Positions 5,725 through 6,685 of a stretch of 6,685 bases of DNA are shown one piece after another. A program made the translations under genes and the position numbers. Below the pieces are notes generated by a model. That model did no database searches, was not told the origin of the DNA, and saw only the letters and a list, made by a program, of their open reading frames with translations. The DNA comes from Acidilobaceae archaeon UBA162 (lineage in GTDB: Archaea; Thermoproteota; Thermoprotei_A; Sulfolobales; Acidilobaceae). The DNA is taken from the NCBI GenBank assembly GCA_002496425.1, contig DAJS01000008.1, forward strand, positions 362-7,046, written 5' to 3'. How positions within the stretch are numbered: position 1 is the stretch's first letter; every line of letters begins with the position of its first letter.

Positions 5725-5892
5725 ATGGATACATCATGTTTTTACATGGCCTGCAGGACCTCTGGCCTTGAGGCAGTTAAGAAGCGCAGGCCCCTGTTAA
5801 GCGATGTGAAATCCCGCCTCAGCGTCTTTAATTACCTTCCACAGCCCTTTATTTTAAGCTTCTGTGATCTCCAGCCAGCAGAACCATGGTAG
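5725..5892 (+). CDS. possible 55-residue small ORF, hypothetical
   Basis: An ATG-started frame encodes 55 residues: an N-terminal MDTSCFYMAC, a basic helix-like middle (EAVKKRRPLLSDVKSRLS) and a hydrophobic, Cys/Pro-containing end (YLPQPFILSFCDLQPAEPW). No family is recognised. Support is a TATA-like element at leaderless distance and an otherwise unexplained gap. Against it, codon use (TTA, AAA, CGC) differs from neighbouring genes, there is no SD, and the DNA also forms a stem-loop (5748-5792), so the segment could be a non-coding RNA or plain spacer. Confidence 0.25.
   Translation: MDTSCFYMACRTSGLEAVKKRRPLLSDVKSRLSVFNYLPQPFILSFCDLQPAEPW
5748..5792 (+). repeat. nested inverted repeat in the 5.7 kb spacer
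   Basis: GGCCTGC (5748-5754) pairs with GCAGGCC (5786-5792). Inside it, CCTC (5759-5762) pairs with GAGG (5770-5773). The perfect 7 bp outer stem with a 31 nt interior suggests a structured RNA or a protein-binding site; no known RNA family is recognised. Confidence 0.35.
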
Positions 5893-5910
5893 AGCTCACT
5901 ACTCTGGTCC

Positions 5911-5969
5911 CTCCCCGCCTAAAGGCGGGAGTTTCGCTGAGGTCTCGGGCGCTATCCCCCTTATGGGGG
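5911..5969 (-). ncRNA. double-hairpin segment, omega-RNA-like 3' end
   Basis: There are two strong hairpins: CCCCC/GGGGG with a 4 nt loop (5956-5969), and CCCGCC/GGCGGG with loop TAAA (plus-strand sense, 5914-5929), extended past one bulged C by TC/GA pairs. In minus orientation they are joined by GCGCCCGAGACCTCAGCGAA, which could pair elsewhere. If this is an IS605 relic, bases beyond 5905 on the minus strand would be in the guide position. Expression is not shown by the sequence. Confidence 0.35.
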
Positions 5970-6125
5970 CTACTCGATACATCTTGAATTATATCCAGGC
6001 TCTGAAGAGAAAAAGATCTAAATTAAAATCAGGATAAAAGAATTATGTTTATTATATCGAAATCGCATATTAGTAAATTTACAAATACTTATCTCTTGGC
6101 ATTCGGCGCCTTCCTGTCCCGCACC

Positions 6126-6152
6126 GGCATGACAGTAGACAATGCCTGTCCT
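6126..6152 (+). repeat. overlapping inverted repeats in the AT-rich spacer
   Basis: GGCAT (6126-6130)/ATGCC (6142-6146) and, overlapping it, GACAG (6131-6135)/CTGTC (about 6144-6148) form two mutually exclusive short hairpins. They are followed by a pyrimidine-rich CTTTCTTTGT. It might act as a terminator or regulatory site; the evidence is weak. Confidence 0.2.
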
Positions 6153-6178
6153 TTCTTTGTAATTAAGACCCCATCGCA

Positions 6179-6186
6179 TTTTTAAG
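6179..6186 (+). promoter_or_regulatory. TATA box of the DUF2286-like gene
   Basis: TTTTTAAG is centred about 27 nt before 6209-6210, so the transcript would be leaderless or nearly so for GTG 6214. It sits at the edge of the putative IS remnant. Confidence 0.5.
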
Positions 6187-6213
6187 TCTAAGGAAGGAGA
6201 GCCGCCCAGGGCC

Positions 6214-6660
6214 GTGCACATGAAGGTGCTAGCGGTAAGGGCTGAGAGGGGCCAGGTAGTCAAGGACGAGATAATAGAGGGCTCGCTGACAGATGTAGTC
6301 AGGAGGAAGGCGGCTGAGGCCCTGAACGAGTGGAACCCGGAGCTCAGCGACTTCATAGTACTCAGGGACTACAGGGAGCTGGAGCTCCCGCTCCCGCTCA
6401 AGCCTGAGCTCGTGGACCTCTTCAGGGAGATAGGCTCACTCAGCAGGACAGAGGACAAGGCCATAGGCCGCTTCCCTGTCTACACTATAAGCTTCGAGAA
6501 CGCCATGAAGGGGGAGGACCAGTATGTGGAGTACAAGATATACCTCATAGCACCCTACATAAATGACGACGTTAGGACTGAGCTTGAGGCCGAGGCCCAG
6601 GACATAACCACTGAGAAGGAGCCGCCCTCCGGCATCAAGGAGGAGAAGGAGGGAACCTGA
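6214..6660 (+). CDS. conserved archaeal protein, DUF2286-like, unknown function
   Basis: This is a 148-residue soluble protein. The N-terminus MKVLAVRAERGQVVKDEIIE predicts a beta-hairpin. It is followed by a helix (DVVRRKAAEALNEWNPE), the DFIVLRDYRELELPLPL segment, a RFPVYTISFENAM strand and YKIYLIAPYINDDVRTEL. The last 25 residues are charged and probably disordered. The pattern brings to mind the archaeal DUF2286 family; this is memory, not a search, and no biochemical role is known to me. The start could be GTG 6214 or ATG 6220. The purine-rich GGAAGGAGAG (6192-6201) is too far away for a normal SD, and the TATA box at 6179 points to a leaderless GTG. It probably forms an operon with the gene starting at 6676. 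Confidence 0.8.
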   Translation: MHMKVLAVRAERGQVVKDEIIEGSLTDVVRRKAAEALNEWNPELSDFIVLRDYRELELPLPLKPELVDLFREIGSLSRTEDKAIGRFPVYTISFENAMKGEDQYVEYKIYLIAPYINDDVRTELEAEAQDITTEKEPPSGIKEEKEGT

Positions 6661-6675
6661 AGAGGTATTAGTGCC

Positions 6676-6685
6676 ATGGTAGTTG
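6676..6685 (+). CDS. start of a downstream gene (partial, cut by window edge)
   Basis: ATG 6676 follows GAGGT (6662-6666) by 9 nt and comes 15 nt after the preceding stop. Only Met-Val-Val is visible, so nothing can be said about the product. Confidence 0.4.

Larger units (their letters stand above)
5900..6188 (-). mobile_element. putative decayed IS200/IS605-family remnant (right-end part)
   Basis: Read on the minus strand, an AT-rich coding-like tail (6188-6018) is followed by two hairpins (5969-5956 and 5931-5911). The second reads GAAACTCCCGCCTTTAGGCG and continues GGGAGG, a form I associate with right ends/omega-RNA 3' ends of archaeal TnpB elements. Base composition and codons (CGA, GGT, AAT, GAA) differ sharply from the host genes. 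No TnpA, no RuvC motif and no left end are present, so this would be a truncated relic, cut off at the promoter of the gene at 6214. The assignment rests on pattern memory; an unrelated structured spacer is the alternative. Confidence 0.4.
6018..6188 (-). pseudogene. possible C-terminal tail of TnpB (remnant)
   Basis: The minus frame from about 6188 to the TAG at 6018 encodes roughly 56 residues containing LKMRWGLNYKERTGIVYCHA followed by GAGQEGAECQEIS. The layout (RWGL, then TGI, then an Ala-Gly-containing segment, then a short polar tail) resembles the variable C-terminal tails after the RuvC/zinc-finger part of IS605 TnpB proteins. The frame continues upstream to 6356, but there it is antisense to the gene at 6214 and looks non-coding. 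No start codon or SD is convincing. Alternatives are chance open frame in AT-rich DNA, or the end of another lost gene. Confidence 0.3.

Noticed and set aside
5893..6213. tRNA, box C/D RNA or CRISPR in the long spacer
   Set aside because: I found no T-arm consensus, no paired C and D boxes, and no regularly spaced repeats.
6189..6356. Minus-strand frame upstream of the possible TnpB tail
   Set aside because: It is antisense to the 5' part of the convincing gene at 6214, Ser/Leu-rich in the way of a shadow frame, and has no SD or promoter.

Overview
The window looks like chromosomal DNA of a hyperthermophilic, probably acidophilic crenarchaeon. An Acidilobus-like organism is my best guess, but this is inference. 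The reasons are a crenarchaeal-type 23S rRNA 3' end, strong use of AGG for Arg and ATA for Ile, TATA/BRE-type promoters, an archaeal-type riboflavin synthase, and several archaea-only families of unknown function. Nearly every gene starts with GTG or TTG, and adjacent genes are packed end to end with short overlaps.

Layout. (1) Positions 1 to about 178 are the 3' end of a 23S rRNA gene, followed by a 120 nt spacer. (2) Positions 300-947 (+) encode a protein with two tandem winged-helix units (DUF2250-like). Its 3' end overlaps, tail to tail, the last gene of a five-gene minus-strand operon running from 3554 down to 937. (3) In transcription order that operon encodes a 60-residue Cys-containing small protein, a SpoIIM/DUF95-type membrane protein, a heavily sequon-rich exported protein with a C-terminal membrane anchor, RibB (DHBP synthase) and the archaeal lumazine-synthase-like riboflavin synthase RibC. 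All four junctions overlap, so translation is probably coupled. (4) Diverging from the operon, a DUF2192-like gene (start best placed at TTG 3666) runs to 4388, where its stop codon overlaps that of a convergent acyl-CoA dehydrogenase gene (5584-4385). (5) Positions 5585-6213 form a 630 nt low-coding region. It holds the dehydrogenase promoter, a possible leaderless 55-codon ORF (5725-5892), a minus-strand double-hairpin segment resembling the right end/omega-RNA end of an IS200/IS605 element, and an AT-rich fragment that may be the decayed tail of TnpB. (6) Positions 6214-6660 (+) encode a conserved-looking archaeal protein of unknown function (DUF2286-like), followed by the first codons of another gene at 6676.

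How the genes work together. RibB makes the four-carbon precursor, and RibC makes riboflavin from lumazine; RibH is not in this window. The acyl-CoA dehydrogenase is an FAD enzyme, so the region has a mild flavin theme, but only the rib pair is a clear pathway link. The strongest candidate for something undescribed is the fixed, overlapping association of the small Cys protein, SpoIIM-like protein and exported surface protein with ribB-ribC. No defence system, CRISPR array or intact mobile element is visible.
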